From Hypoxylon rubiginosum (taxonomy: Eukaryota; Ascomycota; Sordariomycetes; Xylariales; Hypoxylaceae): a DNA stretch of 64,000 nt. The notes under the pieces were generated by a model, which did no database searches, had not been told where the DNA came from, and saw only the letters and a program-made list of their open reading frames with translations. Made by a program: the position numbers and the translations under genes. The stretch covers positions 868,001-932,000 of the forward strand of contig CADCXA010000066.1 in NCBI GenBank assembly GCA_902806565.1, read 5' to 3'. Positions 33,025 through 43,485 of this stretch are shown piece by piece (within the stretch, counting starts at the first letter, position 1; each line of letters starts with the position of its first letter).

Positions 33025-34075
33025 ATGGCTTCCCCAGACGTGCAGCTACCCACCACCGTCCCGGCCTTCGTAGCTGGTAGTCTCTCGACGGCATCCACCA
33101 CCGCTTCACCCTACGATGTCGACACGGTGCTGAACTACTACAAAGAGCCCGCGGACGGCTCGCCGCCTCACCCCACATACACGTAAGATGCCCTTGTCCG
33201 TCACTTTTACCTTTCGTAAGATGTTGACGGCATCACGTATAGAGATCGTCCCGAGACCTACGAGCGGCCCGTGTCCGCGCACCCGGTCCACATCGCCGAC
33301 GTGACGGGAAACGAGGCTAAGTACACCCTAGACGGGAACGGGTTCCAGTACCACCACCACGTCGCGGAGGAGAAGGACTTTGTCGACGACGCCCACATCA
33401 AGGCCGTCTACTACCCGGAGACCGAGCAGCTCCTCAAGGACGTGTAAGTTTGCCCCCTTTTTTTATTTCTCTTGTAATAGATCAGTGTTTCTTTTTTTTT
33501 TCTTTTCTTTTTTTCCGCTAACCCCCCCAAGCACCGGCGCGTCCAAGGTCTTCATCTTCGACCACACGATCCGGCGGCAGCCCGCGGACGAGCGGGACAG
33601 CGACCGGGCGCGGCGCGGCCCCGTGAACCGTGTGCACATCGACCAGACGTACGCGGCCTCGCTCTCGCGCGTGCCGCACCACCTCCCCGCCGAGGAGGCG
33701 GCCGAGCTCCTCAAGGGCCGCGTGCAGATCATCAACGTGTGGCGGCCGATCCGGACGGTGCTCCGGGACCCGCTCGCCGTCGCCGACGCGCACTCGGTCG
33801 CCGAGGCCGACCTCGTCCCCATCGCCCTCATCTACCCGAACCGCAAGGGGGAGACGTTCTCGGTCCGGCACGCCGACCGCCACCGCTGGTACTACAAGCG
33901 CGGGCTCACGCCCCAGGAGGTCCTGCTCATCAAGTGCTTCGACTCCAAGACCGACGGCCGCGCCCGCCGCGTGCCCCACACCGCCTTCGCCGACCCCCGG
34001 ACCCGGGACGACGTCCCGGCCCGCGAGAGCATCGAGGTGAGGGCCTTGGTCTTCCACCCTGACGATCGGGACTGA
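33025..34075 (+). CDS. AsaB/CmcJ-like hydroxylase-desaturase family protein
   Basis: Belongs to the fungal family around AsaB, GA4 desaturase and bacterial CmcJ, often annotated as putative oxygenase or methoxylase subunit; the reaction here is unknown. Exons 33025-33182, 33243-33443 and 33532-34075 give 300 residues, the family length. Diagnostic blocks are VLNYYKEP near the N-terminus, FDHTIRRQ at about residue 128, VHIDQTYAAS (the conserved His-x-Asp site), IINVWRPI, WYYKRGLTPQEVLLIKCFDSK and HTAFADP near the C-terminus. Codons are extremely GC-rich in exon 3. The T-rich tract before the last acceptor is a strong polypyrimidine tract. Such proteins occur in secondary-metabolite clusters and alone; no cluster surrounds this one. 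Confidence 0.88.
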
Positions 34076-34681
34076 AAGGAGAGGGGGTTTTCTATTCCCG
34101 TAAAATTATGAATGAGGAGGAATAGGGGTAGTGGTAGGTATACTACACTACTGACGAATGGAGGATGTGTAAGTGCTGAGCGCGACGGATAGAAGGTAGA
34201 TTGTTACAATAAGACGGACATACACGAGATCTAAGTTTACTGTGCGCTTCTGTTGATGCGACCTTATACTATTACTGTAGTGATGAGATTCGGGTGATGC
34301 CTTTGCCTCGCGGTGGTTAATTCTTTTCACAGCCATTCGGACTCATCACTTTCAGTTTACACTACACTATGAGAGGGAATAGGATACGAAGCGTACTTAA
34401 CTCAACTCGAAATTTTTAGGCATGAATGAAGGCTGTATGTAAACTTCGAGACACGAGTCGACGGTATAGCATGAAAACCACAGCTGAATTTGGTATTGCA
34501 AGTCACACTAACCATCAAACTTCTCATACAGGCAAGATATATATCTCAGACGCCGTCCCACATGCAACATGCAATGTAAATGCACCTGGTCATATAAATA
34601 CGCCTTCCCCTTACCCCATTTTCCCTTTTTCCCCTACCATATGCAGACACATCCCTCGTCCCATCCCATTTAAGCCATCAT
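34076..34681. other. Convergent 3' intergenic region
   Basis: About 600 bp between converging genes (AsaB-like on plus, MET1 on minus). It should hold both terminators. No gene seen. Confidence 0.35.
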
Positions 34682-36449
34682 TCACAACCCCCCCACCGCG
34701 CCATCCAGCCCAAAGTCCAGCCCCCGGAACCCCTCCTCGACGCTCCAGGCGCGCCCCTTCTCGGGCCTGTTCAGGAACTCGCACGCGCGCCCGACGACCA
34801 GCAGCCCGGGGGGCCTGCTCCCCTCGGCCTCGACAGCCTCGACGACGCGGCCGAGCGTGGTCCGGATGACGCGCTGGTCCGGGCAGCTCGCGCGCTCGAC
34901 GACCGCGCACGGGGTGTCGCGCGGCCAGAGATGCCTGCTATTCCGTCTCGTTTTTTCCGCCCCCCTTTCCTCATCGTCCGTCTCCTTTTCCTTCTCCGCG
35001 TCGAGATGCGTCGTGAGCTCCTCTACCAGCCCCGCTATGCGGTGCAGCGCCATGAGGAACACGACGGTGCGGGACGCGACGAACTCGGGCGGCGCGGGCG
35101 GCTTCCCCTTCTTTCCCGTGCCCGTGCACACAAGAACCTGGTCGGCGACGTCGCGCTGGGTCGGCGGGATGGCGGCGAACAGGGGCGCCGAGAGCGCCGA
35201 GGTGACGCCGGGGAGCACGACGACCCTGTCGCTCGCCAGGCCTTGCGCCCGGAAGTACTCGACCTCCTCGCCGCCGCGCCCGTAGATGTACGGGTCCCCT
35301 TGTTTGAGGCGCAGCACCGTCTTGCCGTCGCGCACGCCTGCCAGCGCCATCTCCTGCAGCTCCGTCTGCGCCGCGTCCGCGTTACCCGGGAACTTTCGCG
35401 CGATGTGCACCGGCGTGCGCCGCGGGATCAGGTCCAGAACTCCCGCCGGCACCAGCTTGTCCGCGAGCACTAGGTCCGCGCACTGGATCGCCTTGTGCGT
35501 CGCCCGCGTCAGCATGTCCGGGTGTCCCGGTCCCGACCCGGCGAGAATGATTCGGCCGCGGCTGACGGGGGTATTGGCGGCGGCGGATTTCCCTATCGAC
35601 TCGGCCGGCCCCATATCCTCGTACGATTTTAGGATCGTGGCCACGTCGTCGTCGGTGATGGCTGCTAGCCGCTTCAGCGGCCAGTACTCGCAGATTTGGC
35701 TCAACCAGCGCATGCGCCTATTCTTCGCGGCATCTAGGTCCGCTTCCGTGACCAGCTTGTTGAAACTGGCCGATTGGTCGATCGAGTCGTCAACGTCATC
35801 CCCATCCGCTAGAGCCATGTGTAGCAAGTGATCCTCCTCTTGTATTCTCCTCCGTACGTCTCCTAACCTCGCGCAAGCGGTCCCTAGATTTTGAGGCAGA
35901 GAGGCGGCGACTTCGCGGCGTATCCTAGACGCCAACTTGCAGCCCCGCCCATTCGTCGTTATGCCGATCTGCAGCGGACCGTCGATGTGTGTGGATAGGA
36001 GGCTAAAAGTACAGAGCTGAGGCGCATCGACAACGTTTACGGGTATTCGATTGCGTTTGCAAAGCGACGATATGTGCGCGCCTACACTCTTTAGTTAGTG
36101 TTGAAGCTATATAACGAAGGCTATAGCGAAAATTCGTACTCAATGGCTCTCGCGGTCCCGAAGTCACGAAAACAGCATCCACTACATGGCCAATCTCCTC
36201 GCGGCCCAGGGTGAGCAGGTGATCATCCCGAAAGTCTTCTTTCATCCACTTTACTTCGCCATCGTCTACTCTTTTCTGTAGTGTATAATGTAGCTCTGTC
36301 GTTTCCGGCGCAAGTAGGATAGGCGATGCGCCTGCGCTTAGCGATTGACCGCACCGCGCCGCCGCGAGGGGATTCGATCCGACGATTAAGTGAACATGGG
36401 ATCGGGCATCGGTCGCGGTCAGCATGGATATGTGACCGTGACTAGCCAT
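34682..36449 (-). CDS. MET1: Uroporphyrinogen-III C-methyltransferase with N-terminal precorrin-2 dehydrogenase-like domain
   Basis: Siroheme biosynthesis enzyme: SAM-dependent methylation of uroporphyrinogen III to precorrin-2, supplying the cofactor of sulfite and nitrite reductases. Two exons on the minus strand, 36449-36140 and 36081-34682 (58-nt intron), 569 residues. The first 150 residues resemble the Met8-type Rossmann domain (HLIVGSNPLAAARC, then VFVTSG and RIPVNVVDAPQLCTFSLLS). The SUMT domain starts at about residue 278 with RIILAGSGPGHPDMLT, followed by LVLADKLV, the KQGDPYIYGRGGEE signature and PGVTSALSAP. A poorly conserved Glu/Lys insertion precedes the final HLWPRDTPCAVVE block. 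Size and architecture match filamentous-fungal MET1. The N-terminal glycine motif is degenerate, so whether it keeps dehydrogenase/chelatase activity is open. Confidence 0.92.
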
Positions 36450-37256
36450 CGTAGATACGTTTCTACGTCCCTATGGCGTTGGTAGCGAACGAGATATCGT
36501 CTCGACCTTGACAGTCAAAGCCAATGGACTAAGTCTCGTAGAGAATTTTGAACCAACTATGTAAGAAGGACTAGATTAGAAGACAAAGAAAAACATAAGA
36601 GAAGATCACGGAGGATATAATGTACTAATCATGGCTCGCCATGTCTTAAGTCACTCCCCACGAAATACGGAATAGCTCGCTGTATGCAAACTATTTTCTT
36701 AGCAAATACTCTAGCCAAGGTAGTTATCCGCGATGTCGCCATCTGACAGCGGAAGTTCTGTCAAAGAAAGTCTAGATTCTGGGACCGATTCCCGATAATT
36801 TGGCATCTCCATGGAAAACTTTTAGCGGGTACTAAAGGGTCTTGGAGGGGCATTCCTCTGACGCAATCGCGCTGATAATTCTTATCTGGCCAATTAGACA
36901 CAAGGGATATGATTGCAATTGGAAAATCCACAAGACCGAGTTCCGCGGATCCTCAGCGGAGATCTTCAAGTTTGTTATAGGAGATAGGGGAGATGCTTCT
37001 ATACATCCCATACAATTCGGGTAAGGAGGTTTACCTTCTTCTTATCTTCGATACTGGTGGTATTGGCCAATTTCGTGACAATATAATGACAGTGGTGTTT
37101 TATACAACTTGTCAAGTATAGCTAGCTGTCTGGGTTCATATACAGGTAGATTCATTTTCAGCGTAGGCCTCATAATGGTACAGTCAGTTCCTGGAGATTT
37201 CCTACAGTAGCCCCTCGGCAGTTTACAGATATTCATACATATTCATACAAATAAGT
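36450..37256. other. Intergenic between MET1 promoter and RSM22 3' end
   Basis: About 800 bp, no supported gene. The first 200 bp upstream of 36449 are the MET1 promoter. Confidence 0.35.
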
Positions 37257-39698
37257 TCATTGGAATCCTTCATCCCTTAGCTCCTTCATGAGGTCCTCTA
37301 ATTGCACCTTCTTGCCGCCCTTCGTCCTTCTTGGAGCAGGACCGCGCCTCTTAGTCTTCTCCTGGGCGCTGTAGATACCAGTCGAATCAGCATTTAGATG
37401 GATAACTCTTGGCTTGTGTCCCTGGGTGGCTGCGCGAGCCCGCACGCCACCATCGTTTGGTACCGGACCACCTCGTCCCAGTCGGATCGGTCGCGCGACT
37501 CTGGTCTTAGCTCCTAGGGCCCACAGGTCACCCCACCGCGCCTTGCGTGCGTCGTAGAACGCTTGCTTGCTAAAGCTCTTGGGGATCAACCATCTCTCGA
37601 TATTGCCTGCTGGAGTGCATAGGTCGAGAATCACGTGACCGCGTCGCTTTAGGGGATGGAGGATACTTCGGGGAAGGGAAAGGGGATGTGGCTTTTCCGT
37701 GGCATTCTCGTAGCCCTTGAAAGCGCGGTCCGTCATACCTCTCCCCTGCTCAGGGGTCTCGGCTGCCACCGTGTTGGGTAGATTTCCACGTTGGATGGCG
37801 ACGAAACTGAAGTCGATATCCTCGTGATTGCGATGAGTAGCCCCGAGTACCTTCTGGAGGAATGGTGGGCGGAGAAAACGTTGACTAAAATGACAGAAGT
37901 CCTTTCGCCCCGTGCTTAGTCCAGGCGTTAGGTACATGGGGCATTCCTTGTGATTAGTGCAAGGTGCAACAATCATGCCCTGCTCGCGAACTCGCCTTTG
38001 GTCGACCTCGATCTGATTAGGATGAGGTTCTAAACTAGGCGAAACGAGGAATTCGTTTAGTAATCGAGAACGCACATCTGCCACAGCTTCGAAGCCTCGA
38101 GGATGGCCCTTCTCCATGACGATGAGAACACCGCCATTAGGTGATAGCATCTCCCAGAGATTATCCAGCAGAGCTTTGCGCTGGAATCCTTCTTTCAGGG
38201 GCAACAGCAGGTGGGAGGCGATAATGATATCGAATGACTTCCTGGGCTGCGGTTTGCCACTACTGTCTAACATGTCAGGACGGTCGCCAGAATGTAAGTA
38301 GTCCGGTAATCGTGGAAGAAATGTAGTGTTATGAAGAAATTGAGAAATCCGTTCTCGTAGCTGATTAGATCCAACCACAACTGTTTTCTTCCCTGGTGGC
38401 TCATGCCCGGGATTCTTACCCCCTTCCGACATGACGTCCCACTCGGCCTGTAAAACTTGTTGCCAGGCCGCTAGACCAGCACCTCCTGCGCCGACATCAA
38501 GCACGCGGGGGCCCTCACCATTCCCTCTGGATAAGAGTTGAGAAAGCCATTTGGAGCCTAGACGTTTCCGGACCTCAACCATTATGCTCATCACAGACGC
38601 GTACATTCCCGGTAGGTTTGTCGCGATATAAGCATCAGATTCGATCTCGTTCATCCTGTGATGACCCGCCTCCATCGCGACGGCTTTCTGAGGGAAATTT
38701 TTCATCGACTTGGGAGTGGCGACGGAGTGGGGGAGCCCAGCACCGCCAAACGCCTTCTCGGCGGCTTCTTTAACATGTTTGATATCTGTTCGATCGAGAA
38801 GTTGGCTAATTGGGTTTACAAAATCCGCTTTAGGAAGATGAACGGTAGTGGGATCTGTTCGCCATCGCCCAATTTTTGTGTATTCGTGAATTCGACTGGT
38901 AAGAGGTCGAAACGTCGCATCTGGCTCGCCTTCATCTCTCTCATCTTCTTCGTATTCATCCTCTTCCTCTTCCTCCTCCGGCTCTTCCTCGTCGATTTCG
39001 TCTTCCTCGGCGGCCCGTATGCTCGAGGCCTCGAAATCTTTCTGTAGCTTCAAAAGGGCACTGTATTCTCTTCTGTTTTTAGCCACAGCAGTAATGTAGC
39101 TTAATCCAGCTTCAGACGGTAGCTCTTCTGTTTCCGCTCCGTCTGTTGAAGATAGATCTGTAGATTGTGCTGTAGGTTCTCCCAAGTCTCCAGGGAGAGG
39201 CGCAGGCATCTGGGTTTGGTAAACGAACTCCTCGACCTGCCCATCTTCCGTTTCTCGCAATAAGGCTTTGCTTGAGGGGTCCAGCGAAAGGTCGTCAGGG
39301 GCAAAGTCGGATGTTGGCATCCCCACATCTTCAGGTTGCGTTTCTCGCAAAGGCGCTCCGTACAATCGTTCGTATACCTTGAACTCTTCCTCGCTCAAGT
39401 ATCCTTTAGGCAAAGTATCGCCAAAAGCATGCTTCGCCTGTCGCACCGTGGTTTCCATATCGCTTAGTTTCGGTGGTTGTGATTCCGGCTGCACATTTTG
39501 AAATTTGCGCTTCGTTGTCGAGAAGAAGCGCGCATTGCTTCTTCGACTCGAGGATGGTACTCTGATGCTTGAAGACGTCGGCCCAGACAATATTCGCGGC
39601 GAGTCAGGACGCAACCCAATAAAGCCATTCTCAAATAAATTGAGCAGCCGAGTTCTGCATTGGGGACATGCTCTCTGAGCCTTGGCAGCAGACAGCAT
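37257..39698 (-). CDS. RSM22: Mitochondrial small ribosomal subunit protein Rsm22 (methyltransferase-like)
   Basis: Mitochondrial ribosome assembly factor with a SAM-methyltransferase fold and metal-binding cysteines. One uninterrupted 813-codon frame; the ATG at 39698 is the true start because the preceding in-frame codon at 39701 is GTG. The N-terminus is basic and hydroxylated, ending in FFSTTKR, a mitochondrial targeting and cleavage pattern. An acidic Glu/Asp block follows at about residues 235-265. SAM motif I, RVLDVGAGGAGLAAW, is at about residue 395, and the motif GGVLIVMEKGHPRGF lies further on. The Rsm22 cysteine cluster CTNHKECPMY...DFCHFSQRF is at about residues 577-605. The C-terminus is basic. 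Absence of introns in an 813-residue gene is notable here. Confidence 0.93.
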   Translation of the reverse strand: MLSAAKAQRACPQCRTRLLNLFENGFIGLRPDSPRILSGPTSSSIRVPSSSRRSNARFFSTTKRKFQNVQPESQPPKLSDMETTVRQAKHAFGDTLPKGYLSEEEFKVYERLYGAPLRETQPEDVGMPTSDFAPDDLSLDPSSKALLRETEDGQVEEFVYQTQMPAPLPGDLGEPTAQSTDLSSTDGAETEELPSEAGLSYITAVAKNRREYSALLKLQKDFEASSIRAAEEDEIDEEEPEEEEEEDEYEEDERDEGEPDATFRPLTSRIHEYTKIGRWRTDPTTVHLPKADFVNPISQLLDRTDIKHVKEAAEKAFGGAGLPHSVATPKSMKNFPQKAVAMEAGHHRMNEIESDAYIATNLPGMYASVMSIMVEVRKRLGSKWLSQLLSRGNGEGPRVLDVGAGGAGLAAWQQVLQAEWDVMSEGGKNPGHEPPGKKTVVVGSNQLRERISQFLHNTTFLPRLPDYLHSGDRPDMLDSSGKPQPRKSFDIIIASHLLLPLKEGFQRKALLDNLWEMLSPNGGVLIVMEKGHPRGFEAVADVRSRLLNEFLVSPSLEPHPNQIEVDQRRVREQGMIVAPCTNHKECPMYLTPGLSTGRKDFCHFSQRFLRPPFLQKVLGATHRNHEDIDFSFVAIQRGNLPNTVAAETPEQGRGMTDRAFKGYENATEKPHPLSLPRSILHPLKRRGHVILDLCTPAGNIERWLIPKSFSKQAFYDARKARWGDLWALGAKTRVARPIRLGRGGPVPNDGGVRARAATQGHKPRVIHLNADSTGIYSAQEKTKRRGPAPRRTKGGKKVQLEDLMKELRDEGFQ

Positions 39699-39918
39699 CA
39701 CGATAGTAATTTGTCACCTTTTGAATGGTTTAGGTAGGGAAAGAGTAGAAGAGTAGAAGAGCAGGGCGAATATATTCAACCGTGAATTTTCATAGAAAGC
39801 TTTATCGATAAACACTAGCGCCTAAACCCTGACAGCTCTGACTATTAAAATAGCATGTATTGTTAAGAATATGGGTATTATTATACTGAGGTCCGTAACT
39901 GTCCGCAGTGATCTTAGC
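39699..39918. other. RSM22 promoter and transposon left flank
   Basis: Short spacer ending in the left copy of the target duplication, ATCTTAGC (39911-39918). Confidence 0.5.
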
Positions 39919-40907
39919 GGGGATATAGCTTAGCCGATTATTAACCCGCTTTAAACCTGATTATAGCCTTATTTATTTGTATGTGGCGGGGTGCCAACCA
40001 CTAATTATTAAAATCTGACTTAATTACGGCTTTATAATTAAGTAAGATTTTTTATTATTAACTTTTTATTTAATTTATTATTTTTAATTTAATTTTAAAA
40101 TATAAGTTTTAAAAATAATATATAAATATAAATATTTATAATATAAAAATAAAAAATTTAATTATATTAAAATTTAATAAATAATTATAATTTAATTATA
40201 ATTAAAAAATAAAACCTTAAATAAAATTATTTAAATATAAAATTTAAAAATATTATATAAAACTTTTTATAATATTTTTTATAATATTTTTTATAATATT
40301 TTTTATAATATTTTTTACGTTTAATTTATATATTAAAATATTTTAATAATTAAAATTTATATTAATTTAAACCTTATAATATTTAAAAGCTTTTTATAAA
40401 ATAAAACTTTTAATATATAAATTATATTATTTATATTTATTTAAAAATTATTAAATAAAATATAAAAATTTTTTAAAATTTAATTAAATTTTATAAATAC
40501 TAGTTTAAAATATAACTATAAATATTTAATAAATATTTATTAAATATTTAATAAATATTTATTAAATATTTATTAAATAATTATTATATATTATTATTAT
40601 ATTTTTTATTAAATAAATTATTATATTTATTAATAAATAATTATATATAATATAAATATTTTTATAAAATTTTATTAAATTTTATTTTAATTATTAAAAA
40701 CCTTAAAGTATATATTAAGTATTTATTAAGTACATATCGAGTACTTGTAATTCCTGTTTTTTACCCCTCCTTATATAATTAAATTTATGCCTGGGGCCCT
40801 GGTTAGGTCAGATCTTAATGGTTAGTGGTCGGCACCCCGCCATATATAAATAAATGGGGCTATGGTCAGGTCCAAAGCGGGTCAATGGTCGGATGAGCTG
40901 TATCCCC
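39919..40907. mobile_element. Non-autonomous hAT-like DNA transposon (MITE), RIP-degraded
   Basis: The two ends are long terminal inverted repeats of about 100 bp: left from GGGGATATAGC (39919) and right ending GCTGTATCCCC (40907). They can be aligned through blocks such as ACCCGCTTT and GGCGGGGTGCC. Differences are mostly transitions with A/T on the left arm. The element is flanked by an 8-bp direct repeat, ATCTTAGC (39911-39918) and ATCCTAGC (40908-40915), differing by one C-to-T. An 8-bp target duplication is typical of the hAT superfamily. The 700-bp interior is almost wholly A/T and non-coding, so it is non-autonomous and probably RIP-altered. Confidence 0.8.
40263..40318 (+). repeat. 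13-bp tandem repeat inside the transposon
   Basis: A TTTTTTATAATAT unit is repeated about four times in a row within the AT-rich interior. A second run of AAATATTTATT-like units lies at about 40525-40580. These are probably replication-slippage repeats in AT-rich decayed DNA. Confidence 0.8.
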
Positions 40908-40915
40908 ATCCTAGC

Positions 40916-41091
40916 AGTCGATCCTCTAACACTTGCATAACGAAGTTACTGCTCCCGCGCGTGAATATCCGGCACAATGAAATGACAGGTTTATTACGAA
41001 GTCCATTGCGCTACAATTATAATTCCTTCACGCCATACATATATCCACATATATATCTCTTACACGAAACCCCTTTCGTAAGCTTTCAAGT
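40916..41091. other. Transposon right flank to thioredoxin 3' end
   Basis: Spacer with no recognised gene. The target duplication copy ATCCTAGC sits at 40908-40915. Confidence 0.4.
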
Positions 41092-41904
41092 CTAACTACC
41101 TCCAAGGTCGGCTAATGTCCTAACCCCACCAGGCCGTGCCGCACCGCTCTGCCCACCGGCTTTCTGACCGTTGGTAGATATCGGTGCAGGAGGTGCTCGA
41201 GGGTTGTTCAGGTTGAATTGGGAACTCTCAGCCGCCTTGTAGGGGTCGAACTATATTGCATATATTAGCAACGCTTCGCCACGACCTCGAACGAGAATAA
41301 CCGCAGGTAGAATTGTAACATACCGAGAACAGTGACACGAAGTATAGGCCGAAGAAGGTCAAGATGGCATTGAAGAAGTGGAACGGGGTGACGTTCCACG
41401 GTCGCCCGCCGAATGCTTGGCCACTTCGCCTTACGGGCCTCCCGGAGGAGCTGCCGGCTCCCAGGGTTCGTCCAGGGCTAGTAAACGATGCGCCGCTTGC
41501 TGCACTCGCGCCAGCCAGCTTGACAGCCTTTTCAACGGCGGCAGTTAGCGCGGGCGGGTTCGCGCCGCGGATCGTCTCGATTACGGAGCCGTTCTTGAAA
41601 ATGAGGAATGTAGGCATCGCGCTCACGCCGTGGGACTGGGCGATGGATTGCTGATTGTCGACGTCGACTTTGCAGAAGGTAATCCTGCCCGGCTTGGAGT
41701 ACTTGGTCGACAGCGACTCGAAGGTTGGCGCGATCATCTTGCAGGGACCGCACCAGTCGGCGTAGACTGGAATACCCATTTGTAAGCATGGTTGCGACGC
41801 TCGTAGCAATGCGACAGACGTAGAAACTTACAGTCGGTGACCACGATGGTCGACGACCCCAGGATGCGCTGCCACTCATTCGAAGAGCTGATGTGTACCG
41901 TCAT
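41092..41904 (-). CDS. Thioredoxin-domain protein with hydrophobic C-terminal segment
   Basis: Three exons on the minus strand, 41904-41832, 41766-41324 and 41250-41092, 224 residues. Residues 1-105 are a thioredoxin fold: FYADWCGPCKMIAP with the redox pair C30 and C33, KVDVDNQQ, and the cis-proline in SAMPTFLIF. After a Ser/Ala linker, residues about 153-172 (FHFFNAILTFFGLYFVSLFS) are strongly hydrophobic and could anchor the protein in a membrane. A polar Pro-rich tail (FDPYKAAESSQFNLNNP..) follows. Plain fungal thioredoxins are about 105-115 residues, so this is an extended form; its tail is encoded by the end of exon 2 and by exon 3. Role: disulfide reduction, perhaps near a membrane. The start is secure (MTVHISSSNEWQ). 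Confidence 0.88.
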
Positions 41905-42218
41905 GTTGGATAGCGTAGGTTGTTATGTCGGCGTTGGCTTTGTTGTTGGTGATAGAAGTTGAAGGCAGCAGCTGGAATAGATGGGATGTATTATTGTATT
42001 GCGGGTGGATTAAAGCTGTCCAGATCGATCCGTCTACGAGATTAGATAAGCAGAGCATAGCCAAGCGTTTGCTACTAATTTGGAAGGCGGTGGGCAAAGC
42101 GGTGGACTTTTGCCAGCAGAACTTTCGAAAGTCAATTCAAGGTAGGAATTTTATTTTTCGGGCCTAGGATGTGAAATCTTCCAGCATATACTCCGACTTG
42201 AACTTCAATCACCTTGCA

Positions 42219-43370
42219 ATGGCGGACTATGAACAAGATAGACAGAAGGTGAGTAAATATTATCAATTCGCACCCATAAGCTCATCATGAAGTCTAACAA
42301 TGAATTGTCTAAAGAAGCGCCGTCTCACAAAAGATGGCGATTATGTAGACACATCGAAACCGAGCGCCTTCTTCAGGCCCTTAGGAGGTCGAGACTGGAC
42401 TATCTCGATAGCCGTCCCCGGCAGTGTGCTCTCTACGTTAGTCGATATTTCTCACACAGTGCCTATTATTTGCTAAACCATATGCAGCTGCCGACGCGAT
42501 GACCAGAGGACTAATATAGTTTCACATTTGGCACGTGCCCTTGCCGTCTTCAGCATAGATGAGATCGTCATTTTCGACGACTCGCATCCCGACACGCGGG
42601 CCAGGAATGTCGACCCTGCTAGCTACACGGGCGACATCGACCCGTGCGGGTATCTTGACCATCTACTACAGTATCTAGAGATGCCTCCGTTCATGCGCAG
42701 AACATTGCTGCCGCTTCACCCCAACTTGAAAGGTGCCGGTCTTATGGCAAGTTTGGATATACCGTCTCATCCCCATCAGACCGATTGGCTACCTTACTGT
42801 GAGGGTGTGACTGTTGCCGGAACTCCAAAGGGTGGGAAGGGCACGATTGTCGATGTCGGTAGAAGGGAGGGTCCAGTCACTATCAGCCAGGAAGTCCCGC
42901 CCAAGACCCGAATTACAGTCCAGATCGACGAGAACGACCCGTCTACAGCTGAACCAGTAGATCCCAGCGCACCGCGTACCGAAGGTGGCTACTATTGGGG
43001 CTACTCCGTGAGGCGATGTAATTCGCTTGCGAATATCTTCGAAGAGTGTGCTTTTGAAGGTGGGTATGATCTAAGCATTGGTACCTCGGAGCGTGGTGTC
43101 TCTATACCCGACGCCTTTCCGGAAAAGAAGAAGAGGGAACCCCTATCGTTCAACCATCTTCTAGTTGTGTTTGGTGGGCCCCGAGGTCTCGAATACGCAG
43201 CGGAAAACGATCCGGAATTAAATGGGATGGGAATTGTAAGGGGGCGAACGAAGGAACTATTCGACCATTGGATCAACGTCTTGCCTGGGCAAGGCAGTAG
43301 GACTATCCGAACCGACGAGGCCCTATTTATTGGGCTAGCAGGCTTAAGAAAATTATGGGAAGGGAAATGA
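42219..43370 (+). CDS. SPOUT-fold putative RNA methyltransferase (C9orf114/CENP-32 family)
   Basis: Three exons, 42219-42248, 42315-42436 and 42488-43370, give 344 residues. The family is a SPOUT-type methyltransferase with an inserted OB-like domain, acting on RNA in the nucleolus; human SPOUT1 is the named member. The start (MADYEQDRQKKRRLTKDGD) is charged and basic. Then come TISIAVPGSVLS and ARALAVFSIDEIVIFDD, the N-terminal SPOUT strand. PFMRRTLLPLHPNLKGAGLMASLDIPSH is the family signature. The C-terminal knot has LLVVFGGPRGLEYA and the final NVLPGQGSRTIRTDEALFIGL, which forms the SAM pocket. It is divergent from the thioredoxin gene, with a 314-bp intergenic promoter region (41905-42218). 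Confidence 0.9.
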
Positions 43371-43485
43371 TCAAGTAATCGATGGGGAGCAGATAGTCAT
43401 CGAAGCCTCGGGCGACGCTACATTTGCAGGCAAGCAGACGATACCCAATCAATATTGATTTTCCTAATTGATGATGCTGTTTTAA

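Noticed and set aside
34857..35831. Plus-strand frames over MET1
   Set aside because: Complementary frames of a GC-rich coding exon; the minus-strand protein has all SUMT motifs.
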